19,124 nt of DNA from CAWHOW01 sp050013795 (GTDB lineage Bacteria; Bacteroidota; Bacteroidia; Bacteroidales; CG2-30-32-10): positions 1 to 19,124 of the forward strand of contig JBEKEO010000038.1 of NCBI GenBank assembly GCA_050013795.1, written 5' to 3'. Every line of letters starts with the position of its first letter. Position 1 is the stretch's first letter. A program made the position numbers and the translations under genes. Positions 7,847 to 15,748 of this stretch are shown here, in pieces. Under the pieces are notes generated by a model. It ran no database searches and had not been told where the DNA came from. It worked only from the letters and a program-made list of their open reading frames with translations.

Positions 7847-8414
7847 CAGTTTGAGGCTTTTCATTCTTATTATCTACGTATCTTCCTGCCGAAAAATAAT
7901 ATTTGGCATAATAAAATTCATTCAAATCACTTATCATTATTCCTCTTCCCCATGAAGTTTCATGAATAAATTTATTGTTCGAAAGGTACAATCCTACATG
8001 TGCAATATATTTATTATCAAAGCTGAAGAAAATTAGATCACCTTCCTTAAGCTCCGACTTATCAATTGGTTTAAACTTTTTGGAAATATCACCAGCCGAT
8101 CCGCTCAAATTAATTGAATAAACATTTTTATAAATCGACGATGCAAAACCGGAGCAATCAGCACCTGCTTTGCTTCTTCCTCCCCACCTGTATGGAACAC
8201 CAAGCCAGCCGTAAAGTTCATTATATAATTTCAAATTACTTGAGGAATCAAATTGAACGCCTTTCATTTTGAAATACCTGTATCCATTGCATTTCAATGA
8301 ATCAAATACATTCTTATTACTATCCGAAGGAATAACTGAAACCCTGCTGCAAAAGGAAAGCATCGGGATAACTAAAAAAACAAATAATACTATTTTTATT
8401 TTTAACCTTATCAT
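7836..8414 (-). CDS. NlpC/P60 family cell-wall peptidase, exported
   Basis: A 192-residue predicted peptidoglycan endopeptidase of the NlpC/P60 (papain-like) superfamily, which typically cut D-Glu-diaminopimelate peptide bonds. Family motifs are present: YRWGGRSKAGADCSGF with catalytic Cys87, AHVGLYL with His139, and FIHETSW with His151 as the third polar residue. The N-terminus is hydrophobic (RLKIKIVLFVFLVIPMLSFC), so the protein is exported. Cys22 lies where a lipoprotein Cys could be, but Phe at -1 does not fit a lipobox. ATG at 8414 is chosen; a longer frame would use TTG at 8423, and that codon falls inside the promoter box. The gene follows rlmD by about 67 nt on the same strand and converges on aroK with an 11-bp overlap of the 3' ends. 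Confidence 0.88.
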   Translation of the reverse strand: MIRLKIKIVLFVFLVIPMLSFCSRVSVIPSDSNKNVFDSLKCNGYRYFKMKGVQFDSSSNLKLYNELYGWLGVPYRWGGRSKAGADCSGFASSIYKNVYSINLSGSAGDISKKFKPIDKSELKEGDLIFFSFDNKYIAHVGLYLSNNKFIHETSWGRGIMISDLNEFYYAKYYFSAGRYVDNKNEKPQTVKK

Positions 8415-8420
8415 TGATAA

Positions 8421-8428
8421 CAAATATA
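8421..8428 (-). promoter_or_regulatory. Candidate -7 promoter box immediately before the NlpC/P60 gene
   Basis: On the minus strand this reads TATATTTG, a full TAnnTTTG match. TTTG at 8449-8446 lies 17 nt upstream, slightly short for a -33 element. The chosen ATG is only 6 nt beyond the box, so a transcript from here would have almost no leader. Confidence 0.4.
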
Positions 8429-8481
8429 GGATTTCATCTTCAAACCAAAAAAGAAGAGGGAATTTCTTAACTATTTTAAAC

Positions 8482-9885
8482 TTATTTTTTTACCAGTAAA
8501 GCCACATTCTCTATGTGTTGCGTTTGAGGAAACATGTCAACGGGTTGATCTTTTAAAAGATTATATTTTTCAGAAAGTATTTCAATATCTCGTGCCTGAG
8601 TGGATGGATTGCAACTCACATAAACTATTCTTTCAGGGTAAATCGAAAGAAGTTGCATCACAACATCTTTATGCATGCCCGTGCGGGGAGGGTCTGTGAT
8701 TATTACATCCGGCATTGCATTTTCCTTCACGAAAGAATCATTCAAAACTTTAGCAAGATCGCCTGCATAAAAGGTTGTATTTGCAATTCCATTAATCTTC
8801 GAGTTTTCTAGAGCATCATCCACAGCCGATTTAACATATTCAACACCAATAACTTTTTTAGCTCTCAATGCAATAAAATTTGCAATGGTTCCCGTGCCTG
8901 AATAAAGATCATAAACTATTTCGTCTCCCTTTAATGCAGCAAAATCAGCCACTACCTTATATAATTCATAAGCCTGCGACGAGTTTGTCTGGAAAAAAGA
9001 AACAGGTCCGATTTTAAATTTGAGGTTTCCCATCACTTCAATAATGTATGAATTTCCTTTATAGCATTGGATATCCAAATCAGTTATCACATCATTGCAT
9101 TTCTCATTTATTACATACATCAAAGAAGTAACTTGAGGAAATGTCATTGCAATATGCTCAAGCAATGCATTTCGCCATTCTTCATCATCATGAAAAAATG
9201 AAACTATCACCATCACTTCTCCTGCCATGCTGGTTCGAATAATCAGATTCCGAAGAAAACCACTTTGTTTGCGAAGATCGAAGAAAGCAAGATTATTCTT
9301 AAGTGCAAAATCTCTTACTGAAATCCTGATCGCATTCGAAGGCTCTTCCTGCAAATAACAAGTTTCTATATCCAGCACTTTATCAAACTTACCAGGTATA
9401 TGAAATCCAAGAGCGTTCATATTTCTTCCTTCTTCGGGAAATTGCATATCCGCATCAGTAAGCCAACGATAACATGAAAATGTATATTCAAGTTTGTTTC
9501 TGTAAAAAGTTGTTTTTGCAGAGGGTTTTACAGGCAATAGAATACCTTCAGTATTGATTTTTGCAATCCTTTGCAGGCAATCCTTCACTTGCTTTTGCTT
9601 ATACTCTAACTGTTTTTCATAACTTAAGTATTGCCATTTACAACCGCCACATGTTCCAAAATGTTTACAGAATGGAAGTATCCTGTCGGATGAGGGCTTA
9701 TAAATATTAACGACTTTCGCTTCCAGATAATTCCTTTTACTTTTTGTAATCCTAACGTCAACAATATCGCCGGGAACAGCGCCCGAAACAAATACTACCA
9801 AATCATTATACTTTCCAACCGACTTGCCTTCATCAGCAATATCCATTATCTCGAGCTGCTCAATTATTCCAAAATGCTTTTTCAT
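8482..9885 (-). CDS. rlmD: 23S rRNA (uracil-5-)-methyltransferase RlmD
   Basis: A 467-residue SAM-dependent enzyme of the RlmD/RumA (TrmA-like) family, which makes 5-methyluridine in 23S rRNA (U1939 in E. coli numbering). The N-terminal TRAM RNA-binding domain covers about residues 5-60. A 4Fe-4S cluster is indicated by C73, C79 and C82 (FCKHFGTCGGCKWQ) plus C176. The SAM site is DLYSGTGTIA at 326-335, with DPPRTGMH at 398-405. The catalytic Cys is C425 in YVSCNPSTQARD, and the C-terminal general-base region is QTQHIENVALL (E459). Length and motif order are normal for the family. No convincing promoter was seen in the 148-nt gap upstream. The peptidase gene follows on the same strand. Assignment to RlmD rather than a close paralogue is by similarity only. 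Confidence 0.93.
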   Translation of the reverse strand: MKKHFGIIEQLEIMDIADEGKSVGKYNDLVVFVSGAVPGDIVDVRITKSKRNYLEAKVVNIYKPSSDRILPFCKHFGTCGGCKWQYLSYEKQLEYKQKQVKDCLQRIAKINTEGILLPVKPSAKTTFYRNKLEYTFSCYRWLTDADMQFPEEGRNMNALGFHIPGKFDKVLDIETCYLQEEPSNAIRISVRDFALKNNLAFFDLRKQSGFLRNLIIRTSMAGEVMVIVSFFHDDEEWRNALLEHIAMTFPQVTSLMYVINEKCNDVITDLDIQCYKGNSYIIEVMGNLKFKIGPVSFFQTNSSQAYELYKVVADFAALKGDEIVYDLYSGTGTIANFIALRAKKVIGVEYVKSAVDDALENSKINGIANTTFYAGDLAKVLNDSFVKENAMPDVIITDPPRTGMHKDVVMQLLSIYPERIVYVSCNPSTQARDIEILSEKYNLLKDQPVDMFPQTQHIENVALLVKK

Positions 9886-10033
9886 ATCACTATTAGCGAA
9901 AACACTTTACCGATAAAGAAATCAAATGAAAAATAAAGCGGTAAATCTACAGAATTAATATTAAAAACAGATTTGGCTGCGCAAGAAATAACCTCCTCAA
10001 AACAAGAGAAAAAGCAGTAAATTCAGAAGAATA

Positions 10034-10549
10034 TTAGTATTCCAGACTAATTTTATGGATGGCTGTCTTCTTTTCTCCCTTTGAATTGGTAGATGTAAAC
10101 TCCAGAAAATACATGCCCTGACTGTATGTGCTTATGTCAAACTTCTGGGTATTCAATCCAACAGTTTGTGATACAGTTTTAGTTAAAAGTATTTGCCCAA
10201 GCATGTTATACAGGTTTATTTCAGTTTGGGAATTATCGTAATTATAATAACTCAGGGTAAAGCTTCCGTTTGTCGGATTTGGGTAAATTAGTGTACCGCC
10301 AGCATCAACAATAGATTCTTTAATCCCGACTGACATATCTTCGGGTTGCTGGAAACCTTGTGTAAGAATATTTGCCGATTGTATAAAAGTTTGCACCATG
10401 GTCATTTCAGCTACGGTGTATGATAGCATTCCGGCACTGTTACTTACAAAACCGCCTGATGATGATACTACAGTGGGAGATAATGTCTGTGAACTTACAA
10501 TTAGCGGGAATATTCCGATTACGAATAAGAGTGTAAATATCTTTTTCAT
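10034..10549 (-). CDS. Small secreted protein with T9SS type A sorting domain
   Basis: A 171-residue protein. Residues 1-20 form a signal peptide (MKKIFTLLFVIGIFPLIVSSQ). Residues about 21-70 are a short domain with SSSGG, LSYTVAEMTMVQTF and ILTQGFQQPE, a pattern I associate with a common group of small Bacteroidota secreted proteins. Residues about 88-171 are a T9SS type A sorting domain (YPNPTNGSFTLSY, INLYNMLGQIL, YSQGMYFLEF, HKISLEY). The mature part is small, so it is almost only a sorting domain plus one little module; its role is unknown. A longer frame reaches 10615, but those extra codons cover the promoter, so the ATG at 10549 is chosen. Confidence 0.88.
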   Translation of the reverse strand: MKKIFTLLFVIGIFPLIVSSQTLSPTVVSSSGGFVSNSAGMLSYTVAEMTMVQTFIQSANILTQGFQQPEDMSVGIKESIVDAGGTLIYPNPTNGSFTLSYYNYDNSQTEINLYNMLGQILLTKTVSQTVGLNTQKFDISTYSQGMYFLEFTSTNSKGEKKTAIHKISLEY

Positions 10550-10585
10550 ATCATATTTTATTAGGTTAATCTTTTTTTGATGATA

Positions 10586-10615
10586 CAAATATATAAAAAA
10601 AATATGCAAAATCAA
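10586..10615 (-). promoter_or_regulatory. Promoter for the small T9SS protein
   Basis: On the minus strand TTG (10615-10613) lies 19 nt before TATATTTG (10593-10586), an exact fit to the Bacteroidota TTG-N19-21-TAnnTTTG promoter. The start site would be near 10580, giving a leader of about 30 nt to the ATG at 10549. This fixes the gene's start. Confidence 0.75.
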
Positions 10616-10701
10616 CTATTTTTAAAAATTATTTACATAATTTAAATCATAAATGTTTGATATGGTGAATAATAATTTATTACAATTTTTGTTTATTCCG
10701 G

Positions 10702-10709
10702 TATCTTTG
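10702..10709 (+). promoter_or_regulatory. -7 promoter box for the TPR gene
   Basis: TATCTTTG matches TAnnTTTG and lies 37 nt before the ATG at 10747. A -33 TTG at the normal distance was not found (one at 10689-10691 is too near). It is divergent from the promoter at 10586-10615 in the same 197-nt gap. Confidence 0.55.
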
Positions 10710-10746
10710 TCACAAATCTCATACTCCTGTTTTAACTTTTTGATTT

Positions 10747-11850
10747 ATGCTTAAACGTTTTAACTTCGTTATTTTTTTATTTTTAAGTCTTGCTGGTTTG
10801 TCACAAACAACAAATCAGCTTACCGATAGTGGAAATGTAAGGCTAAAATCGGGAAAATTTGCAGAAGCAATTCCCTATTTCACTAAAGCGATTAACATCG
10901 ATCAGAATAATGCAAAAGCTTATTATTACTTAGGCCTTGCTCATGCAAATATGGAAAACTATAACCAGGCTATAATTTATTTCTCGAAAGCAATCGACCT
11001 GGATTCAACTCTGCACGATGCAATTTACAACCGGGGTGTTACATATTATTACCTTGGGAAATACGATCAGGCAATTACCGATTATTCACGGCTTGTAAAA
11101 GTCAGTCCTACTTTTTATCCTGCTTATATCGGGCTTGGGAACATTTATGCCAACGAAAAAAAGTTCAACAGCGCTGTTAACAATTATACGCTTGCAATGA
11201 AAGCAAATCCCAAAAGTCCGGAGCCTTATCGATTCAGAGGTTCGGTCTATTACAACACAGGTCAAACGGATAATGCCTGTCTGGATTGGAATGAAGCCAT
11301 TCAACTCGGTGACAAGGAAGCTGAAAAATATAAAACTAATTATTGCATCCCATATTTTAATAAGCAAATTGAAGAAAATTCCGTTATCATTGCAAAGAAT
11401 CCAAAGGATATAAAAGCATACACCAACCGTTCTTATGCATTTTCAGGACTCGGGAAATATGCAGATGCAGTGAAAGATATTGACAGCGTTATTGTCTATT
11501 ACCCAAAAGACACCCTGGCATATTACAACAGGGGTGTGCTATTCGGGTATTTGAAGAACTACGAAAAAGCTTATGCTGATCTTTCCACCGCTTTGACACT
11601 TTATCCTGCCTATCTCGAAGCATATTATAACCGTGCTGATGCCTGTTATAATCTTAAAAAGTATGACCAGAGTATTGATGATTATTCAAAAGTGATTGCT
11701 AAATCAGGCGGGAAATACAATCTATACAGGAAAAGAGGAATGGCATACCTACAAAAAGGCGACAATCCAAATGCCTGTAGCGATTTTATGAAAGCCTTTT
11801 CAAACGGGGATGAAGATGCGAAATACCTTATTCAAAAAAATTGCAAGTAA
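10747..11850 (+). CDS. Exported tetratricopeptide-repeat protein
   Basis: A 367-residue protein with a signal peptide of about 19 residues (MLKRFNFVIFLFLSLAGLSQ). It then has about eight or nine TPR units of 34 residues (for example AEAIPYFTKAINIDQNNAKAYY, QAITDYSRLVKVSPTFYPAY, YDQSIDDYSKVIAKS). TPR proteins are protein-binding scaffolds; no enzyme domain is attached. The protein is made of two halves, about residues 25-200 and 205-366. Both close with a matching unit, DNACLDWNEAIQLGD...YC and NPNACSDFMKAFSNGD...NC, and each has a Cys pair 22 residues apart (C178/C200 and C344/C366). In the periplasm these pairs could form disulfides. The partner is unknown. The promoter of the next gene overlaps its last codons. 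Confidence 0.88.
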   Translation: MLKRFNFVIFLFLSLAGLSQTTNQLTDSGNVRLKSGKFAEAIPYFTKAINIDQNNAKAYYYLGLAHANMENYNQAIIYFSKAIDLDSTLHDAIYNRGVTYYYLGKYDQAITDYSRLVKVSPTFYPAYIGLGNIYANEKKFNSAVNNYTLAMKANPKSPEPYRFRGSVYYNTGQTDNACLDWNEAIQLGDKEAEKYKTNYCIPYFNKQIEENSVIIAKNPKDIKAYTNRSYAFSGLGKYADAVKDIDSVIVYYPKDTLAYYNRGVLFGYLKNYEKAYADLSTALTLYPAYLEAYYNRADACYNLKKYDQSIDDYSKVIAKSGGKYNLYRKRGMAYLQKGDNPNACSDFMKAFSNGDEDAKYLIQKNCK

Positions 11851-11871
11851 ATCAAAAATCATTTATCTTTG
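11841..11871 (+). promoter_or_regulatory. Promoter for rocD
   Basis: TTG (11841-11843) is followed after 20 nt by TATCTTTG (11864-11871), an exact fit to the Bacteroidota promoter consensus. The TTG sits in the last codons of the TPR gene, so the two genes need not be co-transcribed. Start near 11876, leader about 43 nt. Confidence 0.75.
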
Positions 11872-11918
11872 CCTTCCTTAAATTAATCATAGTATTCATA
11901 TTATAAACCCTCAATTTT

Positions 11919-13163
11919 ATGGAAGCAGTAAAAGAATTGAATTTATCAGAAAGAGCGATGCGCTTGGTTGAAATGGAAGACAAATACGGCGCTCATAATT
12001 ACCACCCGCTGCCTGTTGTGCTTTCGCAAGGCAGAGGTGTTTACCTTTGGGATGTTGACGGAAAAAAATATTTCGATTTCCTTTCAGCTTATTCTGCCGT
12101 AAACCAAGGACATTGCCATCCCAGGATCATTGATGCACTTATCGACCAGGCTGAAGTGATGACGCTCACTTCGCGCGCATTTTATAACGACTGCCTTGGC
12201 GAATTCGAGAAATATGTGACCGAATATTTCGGCTATGATAAAGTATTGCCCATGAACACAGGCGCCGAAGGCGTAGAAACGGCAGTAAAACTTTGCAGGA
12301 AATGGGCGTACACTAAAAAAGGCATTCCCGAAAACCAGGCAAAGATCATTTGCTGCGAAGGCAATTTCCACGGAAGAACCATTCTTGCCGTTTCTCTTTC
12401 TAACGATCCCGAATCGTTTGGCGGTTATGGCCCATTTGTTCCGGGAATCGTAAAGATACCTTACAATGATACCAATGCACTTGCTGAAGCATTGAAAGAC
12501 CCGAATGTGGCAGGCTTTCTTGTTGAGCCCATACAGGGCGAAGCCGGTGTTTTTGTCCCTGACGACGGCTACCTGAAAAGTTGTTATGATCTGTGTAAAG
12601 CAGCTAATGTATTGTTCATTGCCGACGAGGTGCAGACAGGAATTGCACGCACGGGCAAAATGCTTGCCTGCGATTACGAAGATATTCGTCCTGATATTAT
12701 CATTCTTGGCAAAGCCATTGGCGGAGGCGTATTGCCTGTTTCGGCAGTGCTTGCCGACGATGATATCATGCTTTGCATAAAACCCGGCGAACATGGTTCC
12801 ACCTTTGGCGGTAACCCGCTGGCATGCCGTGTTGCCATTGCCGCTTTAAGGGTAGTGAAAGATGAAGAACTGGCTGAAAGAGCTTTTGCTCTTGGAAACA
12901 TCTTCAGGGAAGAAATCAGGAAGATTGAATCGCCTATGATAAAACTGGTAAGGGGCAAGGGCTTGCTGAATGCCGTTATCATTAATCCTGTGCAGGGCAA
13001 AGAAGCATGGGATGTTTGCTTAAAGATGCGCGATAACGGGCTGCTTGCAAAACCTACCCACGGCGATATCATCCGTTTTGCCCCACCGCTGGTAATAAGC
13101 GAAGGACAGATAATGGATGCCATTGAAATAATAAAGGAATCAATTTTATCTTTCTCGGAATAG
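11919..13163 (+). CDS. rocD: Ornithine-oxo-acid aminotransferase (class III PLP enzyme)
   Basis: Moves the delta-amino group of ornithine to 2-oxoglutarate, giving glutamate semialdehyde and glutamate, so linking arginine or ornithine breakdown to glutamate and proline. The 414 residues match the family length. Class III motifs are present: NTGAEGVETAVKLCRKW at 113-129 (PLP phosphate side), NFHGRT at 149-154, LFIADEVQTG at 232-241 with the PLP-contacting Asp236, the Schiff-base lysine K265 in ILGKAIGGG, GSTFGGNPL at 293-301, and the C-terminal substrate Arg in DIIRFAPPL. The N-terminal YGAHNYHPLPVV is characteristic of ornithine aminotransferase among class III enzymes. The base composition is noticeably richer in G and C than that of the surface operon. 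It is closed by the terminator at 13184. Confidence 0.95.
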   Translation: MEAVKELNLSERAMRLVEMEDKYGAHNYHPLPVVLSQGRGVYLWDVDGKKYFDFLSAYSAVNQGHCHPRIIDALIDQAEVMTLTSRAFYNDCLGEFEKYVTEYFGYDKVLPMNTGAEGVETAVKLCRKWAYTKKGIPENQAKIICCEGNFHGRTILAVSLSNDPESFGGYGPFVPGIVKIPYNDTNALAEALKDPNVAGFLVEPIQGEAGVFVPDDGYLKSCYDLCKAANVLFIADEVQTGIARTGKMLACDYEDIRPDIIILGKAIGGGVLPVSAVLADDDIMLCIKPGEHGSTFGGNPLACRVAIAALRVVKDEELAERAFALGNIFREEIRKIESPMIKLVRGKGLLNAVIINPVQGKEAWDVCLKMRDNGLLAKPTHGDIIRFAPPLVISEGQIMDAIEIIKESILSFSE

Positions 13164-13183
13164 ATTTGACTTTTAAATAAATG

Positions 13184-13217
13184 AAAAGACCGCCCAAATA
13201 TTGAAGCGGTCTTTTTT
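13184..13217 (+). terminator. Rho-independent terminator after rocD
   Basis: A perfect 10-bp stem, AAAAGACCGC (13184-13193) with GCGGTCTTTT (13206-13215), a 12-nt loop, and a run of T at the end. It starts 21 nt after the rocD stop. The other strand also has a short T run, so it may serve the converging methyltransferase gene as well. Confidence 0.88.
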
Positions 13218-13247
13218 ATTTGCTTAATGGCTTTAGTTGTTCAAGGT

Positions 13248-14798
13248 TCAAATATCCAATTTATGCTGTTTACTAACGCTTATTTCTTTAGGCGCAACTT
13301 TAAACGTGGTTTTTGTTGATACGGGTATATTTATTGTATCTCCATTCACCAAGCTTTCTACTGATATAATCTGAATCTTTGGATAATGATGCCCGAAAAC
13401 AGCTTCGTTATAAAAACCTTCGTCCTTGGCTATTATCCGCATATTCTTTGTAATCTGCTTCTCGAAACACACAAACACGCCTATGCTTCCGTTCTTCGAT
13501 TCGACTGTCTTAATAAAATGATTTAATTGAGTAGAGGTTGCTCCACCGCTTTTTACTTCTATCATGCCTATTTGTTTTTCGCCCTGCACATCGAAAGTAA
13601 AATAACCATCGTAACCCATCTGGTTTTTGTTTTCGTTCAGTATGCCGTGCAGCATAACTTCCACTATCCATTCTTCAAACTTTAACCTGCCACCGCTTGT
13701 GTTTTCTGCCAGTTCCTTTGCCGAATCTATATCTTTTGGAAAACCGAATATCTCGAAAGTAGTTTTTACATCCTTGCCAAATGCATTGATTAGCCTGTTT
13801 GCCATAAGCTTTACAGCCAAATGCGAAATATCCACCCCAAGCCATTGGCGCTTTAAACGTTCTGCCACTGTTATGGTAGTGCCGCAACCGCAAAAGAAAT
13901 CGGCTACTACATCGCCTTCGTTTGAACTAGCTTTTATTATTCGCTCTAATAATGTTTCAGGTTTTTGAGTAGGATATCCAAGCAGTTCATCCGCTTGTGA
14001 ATTAATTGAAGGAATATCAATCCACATAGTATCAATTGCAACCCCTTTCTCTTCATCTAAATATCTTTTCAATCTTTTTTTGCCATTCTTTGTTACATAT
14101 ATTTTTCCTTCTTTCTCAAAATTGGCTATTGATTCTTCAGAATATGTTCCCAAATTATCATCTCTCCAAAGGCGACCATTTTCATCTTTCTTATATCGCT
14201 TTGTAATAAATTCATTAGTGAACATTCTAAATTCTTGATGATAAATATTATTTATTGTCTTGGAATAAAATAAAATATCATCTACTACTCTTGGAAATTG
14301 GTTAGAAGTAACCTTTGCACCTCTTGGGGTATGCCTTTTCCAATTAATTACATTTCTAAAATTCTTTTCTCCAAAAATAAAATCACACATTATTTTCAGA
14401 TAATGACTCATAGTAGGGTCGCAATGCAGATAAAAGCTTCCGCTATCTTTAAGCAGTTTGTGCATATAAATTAAGCGGATAGTCATAGTGGTAAGATAGG
14501 ACACCGAAGCCTTTGAATTGGAAATCTTATCCAATGTCTTAAGAAAGTCGTAAATGTTTTTATTTAATTCCAATATTTCGTTCAAGGTATCAATATACGA
14601 AACATTGCTCCATGTATCGGCAAAGGCTTCTTTTTGCGCTTTAGTGTCGGTTAATTCCACATGCTCGAAAAGCACATTGTAATTGCGCTTTGAATTGAAA
14701 GGCGGGTCGATATATATTAAATCAATAAAACCCTGCGGATGCTCCTTATACAGGCTTTTCAGTATTTCTAAATTATCGCCGAAATATAGTTTGTTCAT
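13248..14798 (-). CDS. Beta-class DNA methyltransferase with C-terminal PD-(D/E)XK-like nuclease domain
   Basis: A 516-residue protein, probably a one-polypeptide restriction-modification enzyme. Catalytic motif IV DPPF (residues 31-34, in IYIDPPFNSKRNY) comes before SAM motif I DFFCGCGTT (300-308), the beta-class order of adenine-N6 or cytosine-N4 methyltransferases. YPTQKPETLLERII at 275-288 is the usual motif X stretch. Residues about 370-485 look like a restriction-endonuclease-fold domain, with D397 in GYDGYFTFD and E414-x-K416 in IEVKSG. That is the D...ExK signature, and it is followed by a helix and the strand IGVFVCF. The target sequence cannot be predicted. It lies 32 nt downstream of the HEPN-like gene on the same strand, so they probably form an operon. 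The C-terminal part could instead be a non-cleaving DNA-binding module. Confidence 0.87.
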   Translation of the reverse strand: MNKLYFGDNLEILKSLYKEHPQGFIDLIYIDPPFNSKRNYNVLFEHVELTDTKAQKEAFADTWSNVSYIDTLNEILELNKNIYDFLKTLDKISNSKASVSYLTTMTIRLIYMHKLLKDSGSFYLHCDPTMSHYLKIMCDFIFGEKNFRNVINWKRHTPRGAKVTSNQFPRVVDDILFYSKTINNIYHQEFRMFTNEFITKRYKKDENGRLWRDDNLGTYSEESIANFEKEGKIYVTKNGKKRLKRYLDEEKGVAIDTMWIDIPSINSQADELLGYPTQKPETLLERIIKASSNEGDVVADFFCGCGTTITVAERLKRQWLGVDISHLAVKLMANRLINAFGKDVKTTFEIFGFPKDIDSAKELAENTSGGRLKFEEWIVEVMLHGILNENKNQMGYDGYFTFDVQGEKQIGMIEVKSGGATSTQLNHFIKTVESKNGSIGVFVCFEKQITKNMRIIAKDEGFYNEAVFGHHYPKIQIISVESLVNGDTINIPVSTKTTFKVAPKEISVSKQHKLDI

Positions 14799-14830
14799 GA
14801 GTGAGTGATTTAGAATTGTTTTACAAAGTA

Positions 14831-15640
14831 TTATGATTCAGCAGAAGTATGCTGCCGCATGTTATGATGCTTTTTTTTCTTTTTTTCAAATTCGTCAATT
14901 AATGATACTAAAAAATCATTTGTTAATTCATAGATAATATCTTGTACTTTACTTACAAGTTTAATACGATTTTTTTTAAATTCTTTAATTTTATAATTTA
15001 TTAAATATTTTGGAAATATCTTTTTAAACTCTGTATCAGTTTCAATTCCCATTCTTTCATGCATTTCGTAAACTCCAAATCCAAAATCCAAATTAATTTT
15101 ATCCTTTTCAACATCATCATAAATTCCCCGATGAGAATTTGCATGTCTCATTTCAATAAATTTTTCAAAAGTTTTAAAATATTTATCAATGATTTTCATT
15201 GGTAAATAATTCTTATTCAATTTTGATATTAAGGTATTCCAAGAGCAATCCTCTGGTTCAATTTTTAAAATATATACTTCATTAATTAATAGCTTCATGA
15301 TTTCTAAAATCGTATGAACCTTATGAAATAGAACTTCCGAGTGGTATTGTATATAAGTTAACTGATTTATATTATTATTTGAAAGAAAATCTTTATTAGG
15401 AAATCGACTTAGAAAGATTTTAATAAAATTTATTTGTTCAATTGTAGCTATGAGGTCGCTGTGTCGTTTTTGAATCCTCATAATATATTTTTCTCTTTCA
15501 TTTAATAAATGATGATTATTTTGACCTAGTACAAATCCTTTTCTTTTATCTCCATTCATTAAAATTTCAGAAGTAGAATCTAAAAGATTTTTCGAAAACG
15601 GATTACTTAGAAAGTTCAGATACTTTTCATTACTAGTCAT
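14831..15640 (-). CDS. Helical protein with HEPN-type Rx4H motif
   Basis: A 269-residue, strongly helical, Lys- and Ile-rich protein without signal peptide or membrane segment; not firmly recognised. Residues about 97-175 run through long helices (YHSEVLFHKVHTILEIMKLL, IIDKYFKTFEKFIEM) into MRHANSHRG. There R165 and H170 are separated by four residues with a polar residue after Arg, the Rx4-6H signature of HEPN ribonuclease domains. The layout resembles the Cthe_2314-type HEPN group, but that is from memory of the pattern. The tail is very basic (EKKKKKHH). It lies directly upstream of the methyltransferase-nuclease gene, a frequent context for HEPN defence effectors. The alternative is a plain helical protein with a chance motif. 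Confidence 0.6.
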   Translation of the reverse strand: MTSNEKYLNFLSNPFSKNLLDSTSEILMNGDKRKGFVLGQNNHHLLNEREKYIMRIQKRHSDLIATIEQINFIKIFLSRFPNKDFLSNNNINQLTYIQYHSEVLFHKVHTILEIMKLLINEVYILKIEPEDCSWNTLISKLNKNYLPMKIIDKYFKTFEKFIEMRHANSHRGIYDDVEKDKINLDFGFGVYEMHERMGIETDTEFKKIFPKYLINYKIKEFKKNRIKLVSKVQDIIYELTNDFLVSLIDEFEKKKKKHHNMRQHTSAES

Positions 15641-15696
15641 AATACCTTTTAAACCTAAAAATATACAATAACTCGTTTATAAGCCTGATAATAGTT

Positions 15697-15722
15697 AGAT
15701 ATATCCCCAAAATTACAATATT
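15697..15722 (-). repeat. 26-bp direct repeat, copy 1 (upstream of HEPN-like gene)
   Basis: It shares the core CCCCAAAATTACAATATT and flanking AGATAT with 17227-17252; the 26 bp differ at one base. Read on the minus strand it contains TAATTTTG (15715-15708), a TAnnTTTG match, and it lies 57 nt before the HEPN-like gene's ATG. It can therefore be a promoter as well as one border of the intervening zinc-module gene. Confidence 0.75.
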
Positions 15723-15748
15723 GTAAAGTATAGTGTTTTTGCAATTAT

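Noticed and set aside
8349..8360. Lipobox (LSFC) in the NlpC/P60 protein
   Set aside because: Phe just before the Cys does not fit a lipoprotein signal, so export is supported but lipidation is not.
10550..10615. N-terminal extension of the small T9SS protein to 10615
   Set aside because: The extra codons overlap the TTG-N19-TATATTTG promoter, and the signal peptide begins at the later ATG (10549).
12084..12794. Long 236-codon open frame opposite rocD
   Set aside because: It is a shadow of a well-supported aminotransferase; its translation has no recognisable motif.
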